From contig NZ_NQKZ01000019.1 in assembly GCF_002252665.1 (NCBI RefSeq), forward strand, positions 1-38,431: DNA of 38,431 nucleotides. The letters run 5' to 3'. The stretch is from Synechococcus sp. 8F6. GTDB lineage: Bacteria > Cyanobacteriota > Cyanobacteriia > PCC-6307 > Cyanobiaceae. Of the stretch, positions 1-6,891 are shown one piece after another. The notes beneath the pieces were generated by a model, which saw only the letters and a list, made by a program, of their open reading frames with translations, made no database searches and was not told the DNA's origin. The stretch's first letter is position 1, and each line of letters starts with the position of its first letter. Position numbers and translations under genes: made by a program.

Positions 1-344
1 TCCCCTGGTCCCTGCGCATCGGCACCAGGCTCTCCAGCACTCACCCCACCGGCCAACGAGCTTGTCGCCGACCGGCCAACTTCATTGTCGGCAGACAGCA
101 TCACCGTGACCCGCAACTTGTTGCGGCCGTGGATGTCGACCAGCTGGGCGCTGAAGGCAATGCCCGAGGCAAAGGCTGGTCTGGCTGCTTCGACCACAGC
201 AGCTAGATCAAGTGATGGAACGGCCTGCACCTGCTCCTGAAAGGAGGCCAGGGCGACAGTGAGAGCTCGCTCGGCACTGCCCTTTTCGTCGAGCAGTTCA
301 AGAGCGTCGGTTGGCACGCCTGCGCGTGCGAGGGATTGGGTCAT
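1..344 (-). CDS. Unknown protein, partial (runs off window start)
   Basis: A minus-strand frame is open from an ATG at 342-344 to the window edge, at least 114 residues. The protein is acidic and Ala/Leu-rich at the N-terminus, with a more beta-like stretch around residues 65-90. No family is recognised. The frame also stays open upstream of the ATG back to about position 480, overlapping the end of the next gene, so the true start may be a non-ATG codon further upstream (for example TTG). It lies downstream of, and on the same strand as, the phage-type genes at 470-1762, so it probably belongs to that remnant. Function cannot be assigned. Confidence 0.5.
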   Translation of the reverse strand, partial: MTQSLARAGVPTDALELLDEKGSAERALTVALASFQEQVQAVPSLDLAAVVEAARPAFASGIAFSAQLVDIHGRNKLRVTVMLSADNEVGRSATSSLAGGVSAGEPGADAQGPG

Positions 345-469
345 GACATCAGAGAGCCGGGCTTGTGCCCGCTGGCCTGAACTTAGCGGCTTGCTAACGC
401 TAGGCGCAACTCCAGGCTCTGCTTGCAATCGTCTGGGTTGTCCCTGGCTGCGTCCGCCAGAGCGGCCGA

Positions 470-1165
470 TCAGGCACCCAGCGCTTTCTGCTCCCAGGCG
501 CCGATCCACTGCTCGGGAAGGAAATCCTCGCCATCAACCCAGAGCTGGGCCAGCTCAACCGAGCTGTAGTCGTCGATGGCCAGCACCTCTGAGAAACGCT
601 TCTGGTGCTCCTTCGGTGCACCCTTGACCAGCTGCTCCAGGGCTTGGGTGACGTCGAGACCGCCTTCCTTGATCACGCGGCGCACGTGCTGGCGCCATTT
701 CTGACAGATCTCCTCGGCGCGCTTCGAGGTCAGGGTCGGCGCTGGCGCTGCTTGAAAGGCCCTGGGCACCGGCACATAGCCGATGTAGCAGCTCCAGAAG
801 TCCACGGCATCCCAGAGCTTGCCGTCATCGCCGTGTAGGGGCTCCGCATCCTTCAACTGGTCCTTCAACCGCTGCGACTTGACCGGTCCCCAGTCCTTCT
901 CCTCCAGGCGACGGTTGAGCTCCTCGAGCTGGAAGAAGGCCTTCTGGCGCAGCTCACCGGCCTTGCCCTGCTCTATCACCGAGAGATTCCCGTAGGAGAT
1001 CACCTCAAACTCGGCTTCTGTGCCCCATTCACAGGCGGTGTACTGGGTCCAGCCGTTACGGCGCCGCCAGTTGAGAAGCATCTTCCCGAAGGCTCTGCGG
1101 GACTCGTCCTGCCAGTCAAGGACGGCCTGGTACGTGCGCTTTACGGGCTTCTTTGCTTGTGCCAT
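470..1165 (-). CDS. Hypothetical protein, phage/island associated
   Basis: A 231-residue soluble protein with an ATG start. The first 35 residues are basic (KKPVKRTYQ) and are followed by a segment resembling a helix-turn-helix-like N-terminus (residues about 22-65, with WRRRNGWTQYTACEWG). A charged helical middle includes an LEELNRRLEEKDWG stretch, and the C-terminus is rich in Trp and Glu. There is no signal peptide or membrane segment. It lies about 40 bases downstream of the 59-aa gene, and the gene order VRR-NUC, small protein, this gene, partial unknown is typical of a phage early operon. A DNA-binding role is possible but not shown. Confidence 0.6.
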   Translation of the reverse strand: MAQAKKPVKRTYQAVLDWQDESRRAFGKMLLNWRRRNGWTQYTACEWGTEAEFEVISYGNLSVIEQGKAGELRQKAFFQLEELNRRLEEKDWGPVKSQRLKDQLKDAEPLHGDDGKLWDAVDFWSCYIGYVPVPRAFQAAPAPTLTSKRAEEICQKWRQHVRRVIKEGGLDVTQALEQLVKGAPKEHQKRFSEVLAIDDYSSVELAQLWVDGEDFLPEQWIGAWEQKALGA

Positions 1166-1208
1166 AGCCCAATCTTAAACGCTGCTTGGCACTGCTAGCC
1201 ATAGCTTG

Positions 1209-1388
1209 TTACAGCTTGGCAGGCTGGTCTCGGTCATTTCCTGGCTCGGCCAAGAGCTGTTCGACCTGTTGAACGGTGAGAACCCGGCCCGTCTGGGCCT
1301 GGAAGCGGAGGACCAGCGTGTACGGGTGGATGCCGGGATAGCGACGGGCCAAGGCCTGCAGCTGCTTGCGGAGTTCGGGCCTGTTCAT
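1209..1388 (-). CDS. Small basic protein, 59 aa, coupled to VRR-NUC gene
   Basis: Starts at an ATG whose first bases overlap the stop of the upstream VRR-NUC gene (ATGA at 1385-1388), indicating translational coupling. The product is basic and helical, with motifs such as ELRKQLQALARRYPGIHPYT and VQQVEQLL. It has no recognised domain. The overlap and conserved strand make it a believable gene. It may accompany the nuclease, but no function can be given. Confidence 0.5.
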   Translation of the reverse strand: MNRPELRKQLQALARRYPGIHPYTLVLRFQAQTGRVLTVQQVEQLLAEPGNDRDQPAKL

Positions 1389-1762
1389 TGGACCGACCCG
1401 GCCATGGGATCCAGGTCCAGGACCGCTTGGGCCTCTGCAATCGAGCGGCAGACCCCGCCCAAGCCGCCCAGCTGCTGTACCAGCTGCAGAAAGGCCCGCT
1501 GCTCGGGACTGACGGTTCCGGAGCCCGTCTTGATCTCCAGGGCAACGAACTGGGCAATGCTCTGACCGACCAGCTCGGGCGTGATCTCCAGTGAGCGCAA
1601 CCCGATCAGGTCGCTGCTGCCCTTGCACAGCCCAAAGCGCACGAAGCGCCCCTGCTGGTCGACCAGGGCACCGGTGTTGTTACGCCAGAGCCGCACCACC
1701 CCTCGTCCGCAAGTCAGGCGGATGCGTTGCTGGATCTCGTGTTCAGACGGGGAGGAGGCCAT
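1385..1762 (-). CDS. VRR-NUC domain nuclease
   Basis: 125 residues matching the VRR-NUC fold of PD-(D/E)XK nucleases found in phages and in FAN1. The N-terminus has SEHEIQQRIRL. The catalytic core is seen as GSSDLIGL (the conserved Asp) followed by FVALEIKTGSG (the E-x-K pair) and then SPEQRAFLQLVQQLGG. Phage copies are thought to act on branched or recombining DNA. An AGGAGG run ends one base before the ATG, an unusually short Shine-Dalgarno spacing. It heads the minus-strand run ending at position 1 and faces the plus-strand hicAB genes across a control region with inverted repeats. Confidence 0.82.
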   Translation of the reverse strand: MASSPSEHEIQQRIRLTCGRGVVRLWRNNTGALVDQQGRFVRFGLCKGSSDLIGLRSLEITPELVGQSIAQFVALEIKTGSGTVSPEQRAFLQLVQQLGGLGGVCRSIAEAQAVLDLDPMAGSVQ

Positions 1763-1816
1763 GCCTCCTGTTGCCGGGCTGGGTGGTGGCCTGCGGCAGG
1801 CATTGGCGATTTGGCG

Positions 1817-1859
1817 AATACCTGCCAGGTATTGGCTGTAGCGGCCCGGCAGCCAATAC
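1817..1859. promoter_or_regulatory. Two overlapping perfect inverted repeats
   Basis: Bases 1817-1833 read AATACCTG-C-CAGGTATT, a perfect 8-bp palindrome around one base. Bases 1829-1838 (GTATTGGCTG) pair perfectly with 1850-1859 (CAGCCAATAC) across an 11-base loop. The two share GTATT, so only one can form at a time as a hairpin. They sit in the divergent gap between the VRR-NUC start (1762) and hicA (1930). An operator for a phage-type or toxin-antitoxin repressor is the simplest reading. Confidence 0.5.
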
Positions 1860-1900
1860 GACTCAAATCAGCCAGGCAACTGCAGCGCGACGACTTGGCA

Positions 1901-1929
1901 GCAGTACCAAAAAGCAGTACCGTTAGTAC
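1901..1929 (+). promoter_or_regulatory. Repeated GCAGTACC boxes before hicA
   Basis: GCAGTACC occurs at 1901-1908 and again at 1914-1921, 13 bases apart, and a shortened TAGTAC touches the hicA start at 1924-1929. HicB-type antitoxins commonly autoregulate from repeats at this position, so this is a candidate HicB operator. It is inferred from position and repetition only. Confidence 0.4.
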
Positions 1930-2184
1930 ATGAAGCGCAAGCACCAGCGCACCCTTGAGTTGATCTTCGTCAGGCCTGTCAGCGGCAGTGTTCCCTGGCG
2001 CGACGTGCTTGCCCTGTTTCAGGAGCTCGGCGCAGAGATCAGCGAACGGGAAGGCAGCCGCGTTGCGGTTGTTCTGTTCGACGAGGTGCGGGTGTTCCAC
2101 AGGCCCCACCCCTCGCCGAACACCGACAAGGGAGCTGTCGCTTCCATCCGCCGCTGGCTTGAACAACACGGAGTTACCCCATGA
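1930..2184 (+). CDS. hicA: HicA-family toxin
   Basis: 84 residues of the HicA mRNA-interferase family, which cleaves RNA through a small dsRBD-like fold. The pattern includes TLELIFVRPVSGSVPWRDV, LFQELGAEISEREGSRVAVV and VFHRPHP, then the DKGAVASIRRWLEQHGV C-terminus usual for this subfamily. The usual catalytic His of GSH-type HicA is Arg here (GSRV), as in other members of this branch as I recall them. The stop overlaps the hicB start (ATGA at 2181-2184), so toxin and antitoxin are co-translated, toxin first as is normal for hicAB. Confidence 0.82.
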   Translation: MKRKHQRTLELIFVRPVSGSVPWRDVLALFQELGAEISEREGSRVAVVLFDEVRVFHRPHPSPNTDKGAVASIRRWLEQHGVTP

Positions 2185-2525
2185 GCCTGATGACCCAGGG
2201 CGGTTTCCACGCCCGCATCGACTACGACGAAGACACTGATCTGTTTCGCGGCGAGATCCTTGGCCTCACTGGTGGGGCTGACTTCTATGGCTCCAGTCCC
2301 GAGGAGCTGCGCCGGGAGTTCCGCAAGTCGTTGGATGTCTTCCTGGAGATCTGCCGCGAGAAGGGGATCGAGCCGCGCCGGCAGTTCTCGGGCAAGTTCA
2401 ACCTGCGCATCTCACCGCAGCTGCATGAGCAGTTGGCCCTACGCGCTCAGGCCAGCGATCAAAGCCTCAATGCCTTTGCGCAGAAGGCCCTAGAGCGCTC
2501 TCTGGCGGCCGCCGGCAACGGATAG
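2181..2525 (+). CDS. hicB: HicB-family antitoxin
   Basis: 114 residues. The N-terminal partial RNase H-like HicB domain (about 8-70) has ARIDYDEDTDLFRGEILGL and SPEELRREFRKSLDVFLE. A C-terminal ribbon-helix-helix (about 75-110; FNLRISPQLHEQLALRA, then SLNAFAQKAL) would bind the operator. It neutralises HicA and is expected to repress its own promoter, probably at the repeats just upstream of hicA. Complete and without obvious defects. Confidence 0.85.
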   Translation: MSLMTQGGFHARIDYDEDTDLFRGEILGLTGGADFYGSSPEELRREFRKSLDVFLEICREKGIEPRRQFSGKFNLRISPQLHEQLALRAQASDQSLNAFAQKALERSLAAAGNG

Positions 2526-2610
2526 GCCCGTCGACTCGCACTGTTCAGATCATTCGCCGTTGGGATCTGAGATTGGCTCTAGCCCTGACACCAGCAAGAC
2601 GGACCTAGAA

Positions 2611-2862
2611 ATGGGGTCTCGATCGTTGGTTGTGGCCATCCGTGAGGTGACGGCAGCAGAAGCCAAGGCCAAGCTCTCGAGCCTGCTTGACGTGGTGGAA
2701 GCCGGTCAGTCGGTGGTGATCACCCGCCGCGGCAAGGCCATTGCTGAGCTGGTGCCGCGCCGAGCGGTACGCGACCTCTTGCCCCAGCTCCAGGCCCTGA
2801 GGAATTCCCTGCCCGAGCAGGCCTCCAGCGCGGTGGAGACCATCCAGACCATGCGGCTCTAG
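2611..2862 (+). CDS. Phd/YefM-type antitoxin, orphan
   Basis: 83 residues from the ATG at 2611; the frame is open further upstream, but the family alignment begins near here. The Phd/YefM core is clear: REVTAAEAKAKLSSLLDVVEAGQ, then VVITRRGKAIAELVPR, which is the DNA-binding fold. The C-terminal toxin-neutralising tail is short (LLPQLQALRNSLPEQASSAVE). No toxin gene follows. The next gene is fitB on the opposite strand, only 20 bases on, so this antitoxin is solitary. It may be a relic, an anti-addiction factor, or a cross-regulator of neighbouring pairs. Confidence 0.75.
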   Translation: MGSRSLVVAIREVTAAEAKAKLSSLLDVVEAGQSVVITRRGKAIAELVPRRAVRDLLPQLQALRNSLPEQASSAVETIQTMRL

Positions 2863-2881
2863 GCACAAAGGCCAGGGCGGG

Positions 2882-3304
2882 TCAGGGCACGTCCCAGGGG
2901 TTAATCAACTCCAGGACGATCTCCGCGAAGTCGGCCGTGTCTCTGGTGGCCAGGGGAACTCCATGGGCCAGCGCCGTGGCCGCGATCACTGCATCCGCTG
3001 TGGCCATCGGCCGGGCCAGCCGTTCGCGTCGCCGCAGCAGTTCGCCATACCAGTGGGCGGCCTCGCTGGTGAAGGGCCAAATCCGGCCCGCGAACAGATC
3101 GGTCGCCAGCGCATCCCAGCTCTGCTGCAGTTGTTGCTTACGGCGGCCATCCGGCAGCCGGGCCAGGCCGTGCAGGATTTCAGCCTCGTTCATGGCTGTG
3201 ATCGCCACCGACTCTGGATCGAGACCATCGGCCCAGGCCAGCACCCGTGGCTCTGGCTGCGGGCGCATCAGCTCCGAGATCACATTGGTGTCGAGCACGA
3301 TCAC
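2882..3304 (-). CDS. fitB: PIN-domain toxin, FitB/VapC type
   Basis: 140 residues. The GTG at 3304 is preferred over a TTG two codons upstream because a GGGGAGG run lies about 8 bases before the GTG. PIN-domain acidic residues are visible: LDTNVISELMRP at the N-terminus, the Glu of NEAEILHGLARLP, and DAVIAATALAHGVPLATRDTADF near the end. These toxins are Mg-dependent RNases. The family is the FitB/VapC subgroup paired with ribbon-helix-helix antitoxins, and the partner lies just upstream on the same strand. It converges on the orphan Phd gene. Confidence 0.85.
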   Translation of the reverse strand: MIVLDTNVISELMRPQPEPRVLAWADGLDPESVAITAMNEAEILHGLARLPDGRRKQQLQQSWDALATDLFAGRIWPFTSEAAHWYGELLRRRERLARPMATADAVIAATALAHGVPLATRDTADFAEIVLELINPWDVP

Positions 3305-3336
3305 GGCCAACCCTCCCCTTGCTGAAAGTGGTGTCC

Positions 3337-3609
3337 TCAGCGCGCAAGCTCCGCGTCGCTGTCGAATTCGGCTGGTGTCGGCAGGGAAGATCGCTCAGGC
3401 AGCTCCAGCTCCACGCCACCGAGCTGGGCAAAGTGCTCATGGATACGACTGCCAAGGCCCTTGCCACCAGCGACGGGCTGCCGGGCTTCGATGGCGGCGC
3501 GGAGGATCGTGCGCGCTTCCTCCTCCATGGAACGTCCATGGCGCGCGGCTTGAATGCGCAGCTGCGCTTTGGTGCGCTCGTCGAGGTTGCGGATCGTGAG
3601 CGTGGCCAT
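3337..3609 (-). CDS. fitA: FitA-type ribbon-helix-helix antitoxin
   Basis: 90 residues. The N-terminal Arc/MetJ-type motif (1-45; ATLTIRNLDERTKAQLRIQA and HGRSMEEEARTILR) is the signature of FitA-like antitoxins. The C-terminal part (50-90) would wrap the PIN toxin. It lies 32 bases upstream of fitB in the same direction, the normal antitoxin-first order. It should autoregulate from the 3610-3735 gap, but I see no clear operator there. Confidence 0.82.
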   Translation of the reverse strand: MATLTIRNLDERTKAQLRIQAARHGRSMEEEARTILRAAIEARQPVAGGKGLGSRIHEHFAQLGGVELELPERSSLPTPAEFDSDAELAR

Positions 3610-3735
3610 GGGCGACTCCCGCTTGCACTGAAAGCACTGCTGTCAACGCTAAGGCCACTGGCAGCTGCTCGCTTGCCCAGCGATTAAGTGCTGCGCTGCC
3701 GAGCGCCCCAGACGTGCCTGGCCCAGCCGCTCTTG

Positions 3736-4233
3736 CTAGCCGCGCCCCTGCTCCCGCTCCAGCAGCTCCTCGAAGGTCCGGCAGCCAGCTGCCGGGTGCG
3801 TGCGCCGGGGCCTCTGCTGCTGGTTGGGTTTGGGCCGGTGGCGGGCTTCGCCCGTGACTTCAACCAGTTCGCCCTCGAGCTGCTGGAGCCCACGGCGCTG
3901 CTCATCGCGTTCCTCGGTCAGGAACAAGTGGCCGCAGTCCGGGCAGACCTGCACAGCACTGGGGCAGCTGCAGAAGCAGACCGGGCAGTCCTTGATCGGA
4001 ATCGAGACCCCCTCCCGCCGGCGCCGACCGGCCAGGTGCCACTCGCGCTCATCGGTCGGCAGGCCATGGCGATGGGCATTGCCTACGTGATCGAGGATCA
4101 CGGCCTCCTGCTTCCCAGGTGCGGGCCGCAGGGCCCGGCCAACCATCTGCAAATAGAGGCTCAGGGAAGCGGTGGGGCGCATCAGGATCGCGCCGCCCAC
4201 AGAAGGGATGTCGGTGCCCTTAAAATCATTCAA
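3736..4233 (-). pseudogene. DEAD/DEAH helicase, C-terminal remnant
   Basis: Only the last part of a superfamily 2 helicase remains. The frame holds FKGTDIPSVGGAILMRPT (motif V area), then LYLQMVGRALRPAPGK (motif VI with the arginine fingers), and then a CPVCFCSCPS...CPDCGHLF zinc-binding knuckle. The ATPase lobe with motifs I-III is absent, and a TGA closes the frame just upstream of the TTG at 4233. The C-terminus also ends abruptly. Prophage helicases of this type usually sit in the same operon as VRR-NUC genes, which fits the nuclease at 1385-1762. The toxin-antitoxin genes now separate the two. Confidence 0.75.
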
Positions 4234-4340
4234 CCACTCCTTTTTTTTTATGACTCACCCCTTGATGATCACACTAGACGTGCCAAACATGAAATCCAGG
4301 ATTGACTTCGGTCAGCATGGATTAAAAGCTTTGCTAATCC

Positions 4341-4361
4341 AATCCTAGCGGCAGGATTTTC
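4341..4361. terminator. Weak hairpin followed by T-run
   Basis: AATCCT at 4341-4346 pairs with AGGATT at 4353-4358 across a six-base loop, followed by TTT. It lies in an AT-richer gap between the helicase remnant and the GGDEF remnant. The stem is short, so terminator function is only a suggestion. Nothing else is recognisable in 4234-4430. Confidence 0.25.
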
Positions 4362-4435
4362 AAATTAAGCTCCTCCTAGGGCAGCCGAGCGAGCCGAAGG
4401 CGCCATAGCTAGCGTTTGATTTCAGGAATACCGTC

Positions 4436-4977
4436 GTGAGGGTAGATCCCCGGATCCTGATGGCCAACAACACTTTTGCAAGCGGATGTGGGATGAGGTG
4501 CTGCACAAGGGCTTCTGGGAGGGCGACATCTGGAACCTGGTACTCAGCGGTGAGATCAGAAGCCATCACCTCAACATCTCCACGGTGCGCGACGAGAGCC
4601 TCGAGCCCCAGTACTACGTAGGCATGCTGCAGGCCGTGCACTTCATGGCCCAGCACGACAGCCTCACCGGGTTGGCAAACCGCTCGATGCTGATGGAGCA
4701 GCTGGAGCGCCATGGCCGCGGTGTCGCGCTGCTCTAGCTCGATCTCCACGGCTTCAAGTCTGTAAACGACCAGTTCGGCCACAACGTGGGCGACCAAGTA
4801 CTAAAGATCGTGGCGGATCTGTTTCGGAATGTGATCCGCGAGGGCGACCTGCTCTGCCGTCAGGGCGGCGATGAATTAGTGGTGCTCGTACCGGAAGCAG
4901 GCCAAGAGCAATCCTGTGCAGCTGAGTCGTGCCTCCCTTCATGCAGCCGCTGGCTCAGGCCTGCTCCAGGCGCTTGA
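4436..4977 (+). pseudogene. PAS-GGDEF diguanylate cyclase, decayed
   Basis: A PAS-domain start is readable in one frame near 4455-4480 (RILMANNTFAS). The protein then continues in another frame from 4486 (MWDEVLHKGFWEGDIWN), so part of the PAS domain is deleted and the frame shifted. The GGDEF domain begins (HDSLTGLANRSMLMEQLE), is interrupted by an in-frame TAG at 4735-4737, and resumes with [19 protein letters not shown] and [14 protein letters not shown]. The active-site loop is GGDEL rather than GGDEF. The end of the domain is lost after about 4930. Active copies make cyclic di-GMP; this one cannot be a full enzyme. Confidence 0.8.
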
Positions 4978-5035
4978 CGATCACGGCCATCAGGGCCAAG
5001 GAACCGGCCAGAGCAATCAACAAGGCGATGGTCAT
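4955..5035 (-). CDS. Possible 26-aa single-span membrane peptide
   Basis: An ATG at 5033-5035 opens a 26-residue frame that is almost entirely hydrophobic ([20 protein letters not shown]) and ends KRLEQA, the layout of a one-helix membrane peptide with a positive cytoplasmic tail. No Shine-Dalgarno sequence is visible, and it does not match the small photosystem or cytochrome b6f subunits I know. It partly overlaps the end of the GGDEF remnant. Weakly supported. Confidence 0.25.
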   Translation of the reverse strand: MTIALLIALAGSLALMAVIVKRLEQA

Positions 5036-5198
5036 GGCTGACGCGTCTACTACTGCAACAATTATCGCCGCTGAAGGGTCAAAGCCATCCCTCTGCAGCC
5101 AATGGCGTTCAGCCCGAGGTGCGGAGAAGGCCAGCCTCTATCGCATTGCCGACATTCAAAGGCTCTGCCGCAACTCCTAAACCACCCAGCCCTAATAA

Positions 5199-5813
5199 AT
5201 GCCCCTGAAGCTCTACGGCGGCGCCCGCAGCCGCGCCTCCATGCCCCGCTGGTATCTGGAGGAGAAGGGGATTGCCTACGACTGGATTCAGCTCGACATG
5301 GAGGCAGGCGAGCACAAGGGAGACAACTTTTGTGCCATTAACCCCTTCGCCAAGGTGCCAGCGCTGGTGGATGAAACCCTGCAAGCACCAGGCGGCCAAC
5401 CGCTGCAGCTGTTTGAAAGCGGCGCAATTCTGCTGCACCTAGCCGATCACCACGCCAACGAATTCACTGGCACGGCAGCTGAGGTGGCGGCCCAGCGAGC
5501 CCTGGCAAACCAGTGGATCCTGTTTGCCAATGCCACCCTGGCGGTGGCGCTGTTTGTGCCTGCCAACCGGGAGCGGGAGTTCCCCCAGTTGCTGGGGGTG
5601 CTCGATGGGCTGCTGGCAGGCGGCCGCTCCCTACTGGCAGGGCCCTGGGGCGATCCAGCCTGGAGCGTTGCCGACTGCGCCGTAAATGCCTACCTGGCCT
5701 ATCTGCCGATCTTCTTCCCCCAGATCGATCTAACGCCCTACCCCAACGTGCAGGCCACGATCGCAGCCACCCAGGCCCGGCCGGCCTACCAACGCGCCAT
5801 GGGCAGGGCTTAG
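5199..5813 (+). CDS. Glutathione S-transferase family protein
   Basis: 204 residues. The N-terminal thioredoxin-like domain (1-85) carries LKLYGGARSRASMPRWYLEE and the cis-Pro glutathione-site segment INPFAKVPALVD, then LFESGAILLHLAD (the Glu-Ser that holds the glutathione gamma-glutamyl group). The helical C-terminal domain (95-204) contains PAWSVADCAVNAYLAYL, with the conserved N-capping-box Asp of GST domains. It probably conjugates or reduces electrophiles in the cytosol; the substrate is unknown. It converges with the pentapeptide gene, with only one base between the two stop codons. Confidence 0.88.
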   Translation: MPLKLYGGARSRASMPRWYLEEKGIAYDWIQLDMEAGEHKGDNFCAINPFAKVPALVDETLQAPGGQPLQLFESGAILLHLADHHANEFTGTAAEVAAQRALANQWILFANATLAVALFVPANREREFPQLLGVLDGLLAGGRSLLAGPWGDPAWSVADCAVNAYLAYLPIFFPQIDLTPYPNVQATIAATQARPAYQRAMGRA

Positions 5814-5814
5814 A

Positions 5815-6471
5815 TCAGGATCTTTGGGATTCCGCCAGAAGGGTCCCAGCCAAGCAGGCACCCTCCAGGTCGGCTCCCTGCAGCTGGGTATCGCGCAGGT
5901 CGCAACCACTTAGATCCGCCTGGCGCAGATTGCAGCTACGAAGATTGGCTCCATAGATGCAGCTGCCCTGCAAGTTGGCGCCCCGCAGATTGGCGCCCTC
6001 TAACAGGGCAAAACTGAGGTCAGCCTCCGCGAAATCAGCATGGCCAAGATCCGTGAGTTGGTCGAGTCCAGAGCGGAAATCGGCTTCAACCAACCGCGCT
6101 TGTTTCCAGCTGCTGCCAGCAGCCACAACGCCGCGTAGACAGCAGCGGTGCATCACGGCCCGATCAAAGTTCGATTCCTGAAGGCGGCAGCCAGAAAGGT
6201 CGGATTCGTGCCAGAAGGATCCCTGGGCTTGCATTGATGAGAGGTCTGCTCCCCACAGCAACGCCTGCTGAAAGCAGCAGTGTTGCACCTGCGCCCCCCG
6301 CAGGCGGGCATGGCCGAAACGTGCTTCCTTAAAACAACTGCCCTCCAGGTTGCAATCAGAGAGGTCGAGGTCGAGACCGTCGATACCACCGAGCCGCAGA
6401 CCCTGAAAATTGCGCTCGCCAGCCTCCAAGGCCGCACGGAGATATTGGCGACTGGTCTGCTCTTCTGCCAT
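5815..6471 (-). CDS. Pentapeptide-repeat protein
   Basis: 218 residues made almost wholly of A(D/N)LxX-type five-residue repeats (for example LEGANLRGANLQGSCIYGAN and QADLSGCDLRDTQLQGADLE), which fold as a right-handed square beta-helix. No signal peptide. It is unusually rich in Cys for the family. The start (ATG at 6469-6471) overlaps the stop of the ArsR-type regulator by one base, so the two are translationally coupled. Such proteins are abundant in cyanobacteria and mostly of unknown role. The coupling to the regulator suggests it belongs to the same response. Confidence 0.85.
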   Translation of the reverse strand: MAEEQTSRQYLRAALEAGERNFQGLRLGGIDGLDLDLSDCNLEGSCFKEARFGHARLRGAQVQHCCFQQALLWGADLSSMQAQGSFWHESDLSGCRLQESNFDRAVMHRCCLRGVVAAGSSWKQARLVEADFRSGLDQLTDLGHADFAEADLSFALLEGANLRGANLQGSCIYGANLRSCNLRQADLSGCDLRDTQLQGADLEGACLAGTLLAESQRS

Positions 6472-6776
6472 CAGAGAAAGGCGGCAAGGGCATCTAGTTG
6501 GTGGCGGCGAAAAGCAAGCAATAGCTTTTCAGCCTGGGCAATCAGTTTGAAGACCCCCTTGTCAGCCACCTCGTAATAAACGAGGGCTCCCTCTGGTCGG
6601 CGCTGCACCACCCCGGCAATGGTGAGCAGCTTGAGATGTTTCGACACCAGCGCCTGGCTTAGGCCGGTGCTGTCCACAACGGCAGTCACGTTGAGGGGGC
6701 CTGCCCGCAGGGCGTGGAGCACGGCAAGCCGATTCGGCTCTGAAAACACCTTGAAGTAGTCGGCCAGGGCTTCCAT
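6471..6776 (-). CDS. ArsR-type winged-helix regulator
   Basis: 101 residues from the ATG at 6776, preceded by GAGG about 7 bases away; a TTG start at 6812 would add 12 residues. The ArsR winged helix is clear: ALADYFKVFSEPNRLAVLHAL, then the recognition region STGLSQALVSKHLKLLTIAGVV and the wing RRPEGALVYYEV. There are no Cys residues and none of the His/Asp pairs used by metal-sensing ArsR members, so the signal is not a metal held at a known site. It is divergent from the hemerythrin-acsF-desF-ado run and is the obvious candidate to repress it, by binding the 6777-6891 gap. The known cyanobacterial activator of this regulon, ChlR, is MarR-type with an Fe-S cluster; this protein is different. 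Confidence 0.85.
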   Translation of the reverse strand: MEALADYFKVFSEPNRLAVLHALRAGPLNVTAVVDSTGLSQALVSKHLKLLTIAGVVQRRPEGALVYYEVADKGVFKLIAQAEKLLLAFRRHQLDALAAFL

Positions 6777-6863
6777 CGGGTCCTCGGGGAGGGAGGTGGC
6801 AAAAAAGACCAATCAAATCTTAACTCATCCTTGTGCTAGCGGATCACCACAAACTCTAGCTAC

Positions 6864-6891
6864 TGCGTAAATTGCGTAACATGATGCCGTT
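6864..6891. promoter_or_regulatory. Candidate operator before the hemerythrin-acsF run
   Basis: In the gap between the divergent regulator and hemerythrin genes, TGCGTAA is repeated at 6864-6870 and 6873-6879. TAAC at 6877-6880 is mirrored by GTTA at 6889-6892, eight bases on. Winged-helix regulators bind such inverted or repeated sites. No strong -35/-10 pair stands out. This is a suggestion from position and symmetry. Confidence 0.35.
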
